From positions 1 to 64,000 of the forward strand of contig NZ_RHHB01000003.1 in the NCBI RefSeq assembly GCF_003710805.1: 64,000 nt of DNA. Reading direction: 5' to 3'. The notes below the pieces were generated by a model. It ran no database searches and was not told the origin of the DNA. It saw only the letters and a program-made list of their open reading frames with translations. The DNA is from Agromyces tardus (GTDB taxonomy: Bacteria > Actinomycetota > Actinomycetes > Actinomycetales > Microbacteriaceae). Shown here one piece after another: positions 62,155 to 64,000 of the stretch. Each line of letters opens with the position of its first letter. Positions within the stretch are counted from its first letter, which is position 1. Position numbers and translations under genes: made by a program.

Positions 62155-63059
62155 CCGACCGCCCCGCCACTGATCCCTCGGCCACCGACCCGCGACCCGA
62201 CCTTCCCGATGCGCTCGCCGACGTGGGCGTGCTCGGCGGCGGCCGCATGGGCGCCGGCATCGCGCACGCGTTCCTGCTCGCGGGCTCCCGCGTGACGGTC
62301 GTCGAGCGAGACGCGGATGCCGCGGCCGCGGCCCGCGCGCGCGTGCTCGAGTCCGTGGCGGCATCCGTGGCACGCGGCACGACCGACGAGGGCGAGGCGG
62401 CGCTCGCTGCGCGCTTCGCCACGGCCACCGACGTCGCGCACTTCGAACGCGCCGGTCTCGTGGTGGAGGCCGTGCCCGAGGAGCTCTCGCTCAAGATCGA
62501 CGCGCTCACCCGCGTCGAGGCGGTGCTCGGGCCGGATGCCGCGCTGGCGAGCAACACCTCGTCGATCTCGATCGACGCGCTCGCCGCCGTGCTCGCGCGG
62601 CCCGCCCGGTTCCTGGGCATGCACTTCTTCAACCCCGTGCCCGCCTCGACGATGGTGGAGATCGTGCGCGGGGCGGCATCCGGCGGGCCGCTCGTCGAGG
62701 AGGCCCGCAGCTGGGTGCGGGCCATCGGCAAGACGCCGATCGTGGTGCGGGACGCCCCGGGATTCGCGTCGTCGCGACTCGGCGTCGCCCTCGGGCTCGA
62801 GGCGATCCGCATGCTCGAGCAGGGCGTGGCGAGCGCCGAGGACATCGACGCGGCCATGACGCTCGGCTACAAGCATCCGGTCGGGCCGCTGCGGCTGACC
62901 GACATCGTCGGGCTCGACGTGCGGCTCGGCATCGCCGAGTACCTCGCGGCGGAGCTCGGCGAACGATTCGAACCGCCCGCCCTGCTGCGCCGCATGGTCG
63001 CCGAGGGCAAGCTCGGTCGCAAGACCGGCGAGGGCTTCTACCTGTGGGACGCGCAGTGA
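62151..63059 (+). CDS. paaH: 3-hydroxyacyl-CoA dehydrogenase, paa pathway
   Basis: This 302-residue NAD-dependent dehydrogenase oxidises a 3-hydroxyacyl-CoA to its 3-oxo form. The NAD loop is GVLGGGRMGAGIA (about 26-38), the catalytic region SNTSS and GMHFFNPVP contains the active His, and the C-terminal domain keeps GYKHPVGPLRLTD. The length is that of the short HADH/PaaH (PaaC) type. GTG at 62151 overlaps the hydratase stop. The first 22 residues are Pro/Asp-rich and outside the fold. Confidence 0.88.
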   Translation: MTDRPATDPSATDPRPDLPDALADVGVLGGGRMGAGIAHAFLLAGSRVTVVERDADAAAAARARVLESVAASVARGTTDEGEAALAARFATATDVAHFERAGLVVEAVPEELSLKIDALTRVEAVLGPDAALASNTSSISIDALAAVLARPARFLGMHFFNPVPASTMVEIVRGAASGGPLVEEARSWVRAIGKTPIVVRDAPGFASSRLGVALGLEAIRMLEQGVASAEDIDAAMTLGYKHPVGPLRLTDIVGLDVRLGIAEYLAAELGERFEPPALLRRMVAEGKLGRKTGEGFYLWDAQ

Positions 63060-63076
63060 CGCGCGGAGAGGACGAC

Positions 63077-64000
63077 ATGATGACCGAGATCCTGCCGAGC
63101 TACGTGAACGGGGCGTGGTGGACTCCGGATGCTGCTGACGCCGGCGTGGCCGCACGCGCCGCCGAGGTGCGCGACGCCTCGACCGGCGAACTCGTGGCCC
63201 GCGTGTCGACCGAGGGACTCGACCTCGGCGCGGCGCTCCAGTACGCCCGCACGGTGGGGCAGCGCTCGCTCGGCGAGCTGACCTTCCACCAGCGCGCGGT
63301 GCTGCTCAAGCAGCTGGCGCTCGTGCTCACCGAGCGCAAGTCCGAGCTGTACGAGCTCTCGAGCCGCACGGGCGCGACGAAGCAGGATTCCTGGGTCGAC
63401 ATCGACGGCGGTATCGGCGTGCTCTTCACGTACTCGTCGAAGGGCCGCCGCGAGATGCCGAACGCCAAGGTGTACGTCGACGGCGCCGTCGAGAACCTCT
63501 CGAAGGACGGCTCATTCCTCGGACGGCATATCTACACCCGGCTGCCCGGCGTGGCCGTGCAGATCAACGCGTTCAACTTCCCCGTGTGGGGTTCGCTCGA
63601 GAAGTTCGCGCCCGCGTTCCTCGCCGGCATGCCGACGGTCGTGAAGCCCGCGACGCCCACCGGATACCTCGCCGAGGCGTTCGTGCGCATCCTCGTCGAG
63701 TCGGGCCTGCTGCCCGAGGGATCGCTGCAGCTCGTCTCGGGCAGCGTGCCCGACCTGTTCGACCACCTGCGGCTCGGCGACCTCGTCGCGTTCACGGGCT
63801 CGGCGTCCACCGCCGAGAAGCTGCGCGCGCACGATTCCGTGCAGACGGGCGGCGTGCGCTTCACGAGCGAGACGGACTCGATCAATGCGTCGGTGCTCGG
63901 CACGGATGCCACGCCGGGCACGCCCGAGTTCGACGCCTACGTGAAGCAGCTCGTCGCCGAGATGACGACCAAGGCGGGACAGAAGTGCACGGCGATCCGG
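63077..64000 (+). CDS. paaZ: PaaZ-like oxepin-CoA hydrolase/aldehyde dehydrogenase (partial)
   Basis: The window ends inside this gene after 308 codons. The visible part is an aldehyde dehydrogenase domain close to PaaZ: MTEILPSYVNGAWW, LSSRTGATKQDSWVDIDGGIG, NAFNFPVWG, FTGSAS, and the catalytic Cys in GQKCTAIR right at the edge. PaaZ opens the oxepin-CoA ring with its hotdog-fold hydratase domain and oxidises the aldehyde with this one; the hydratase domain would lie beyond 64000. Start is ATG at 63077, or the next ATG at 63080, after AGAGGACG. Confidence 0.88.
   Translation, partial: MMTEILPSYVNGAWWTPDAADAGVAARAAEVRDASTGELVARVSTEGLDLGAALQYARTVGQRSLGELTFHQRAVLLKQLALVLTERKSELYELSSRTGATKQDSWVDIDGGIGVLFTYSSKGRREMPNAKVYVDGAVENLSKDGSFLGRHIYTRLPGVAVQINAFNFPVWGSLEKFAPAFLAGMPTVVKPATPTGYLAEAFVRILVESGLLPEGSLQLVSGSVPDLFDHLRLGDLVAFTGSASTAEKLRAHDSVQTGGVRFTSETDSINASVLGTDATPGTPEFDAYVKQLVAEMTTKAGQKCTAIR

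Overview
The window is about 70% GC, double-stranded gene-dense DNA from an actinobacterium. Codon use, the recurring oligomer GGATGCCG/CGGCATCC, and the gene content (PLP-regulator/YczE pair, MoaC-MoaB fusion, collagen-like and chaplin-like surface proteins) suggest a member of the Microbacteriaceae, perhaps Agromyces or a close relative; the genus is inference. I find 61 protein genes, the last cut by the window end, and no rRNA, tRNA, CRISPR array, transposase or prophage. Genes are often coupled by ATGA/GTGA overlaps, and most gaps are under 150 bp.

Layout. 0.1-7.6 kb: a flavin oxidoreductase, a KimA-type potassium transporter, paired fluoride channels, an acetyltransferase, a PadR/DUF4097 operon behind tandem palindromes, and a TipA-like MerR regulator with a 19-bp-spacer promoter. 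7.6-12.7 kb: a small secreted protein, the divergent YczE/YczR pair, and a drug-exporter/TetR pair. 12.7-19.3 kb: a surface protein with four chaplin-like repeats and a LAxTG sorting signal, a second secreted protein, an RND exporter and a PD40 lipoprotein. 19.4-28.4 kb: a GntR regulator with a HAD protein lacking its catalytic Asp (behind a PHO-box-like repeat), a CopB copper ATPase behind a CsoR-like operator, a calcium-type P-ATPase, a dienelactone hydrolase and an SDR.

30-45 kb is a molybdenum island: modABC with an HTH-TOBE regulator, moeZ-moeA-moaCB-moaE, and convergent moeA2-mobA-moaA-moaD. It ends in a three-gene operon encoding a cytoplasmic sulfite-oxidase-fold enzyme, a ferredoxin-reductase-like flavoprotein and a DUF6510 zinc-ribbon protein, probably the consumer of the cofactor. 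A KmtR-like Ni/Co sensor and its CDF exporter sit inside the island.

Histidine degradation genes are split: hutG at 28.5 kb, hutUI at 45.6-48.6 kb, and hutH divergent from an IclR regulator at 50.4-52.9 kb. A near-identical 16-bp palindrome lies 55-56 bp upstream of hutG, hutU and hutH. This ties the dispersed genes into one regulon, probably under the IclR protein.

53-60 kb holds a monooxygenase-fold membrane protein, an esterase, a membrane protein of unknown role, an acetyltransferase, a DEAD-box helicase with a repetitive Arg/Asp-rich N-terminus and a collagen-like membrane protein. From 60.1 kb a coupled thiolase / enoyl-CoA hydratase / 3-hydroxyacyl-CoA dehydrogenase / PaaZ operon starts behind a TetR-type palindrome. 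It looks like the lower phenylacetate pathway, and the rest should lie beyond the right edge.
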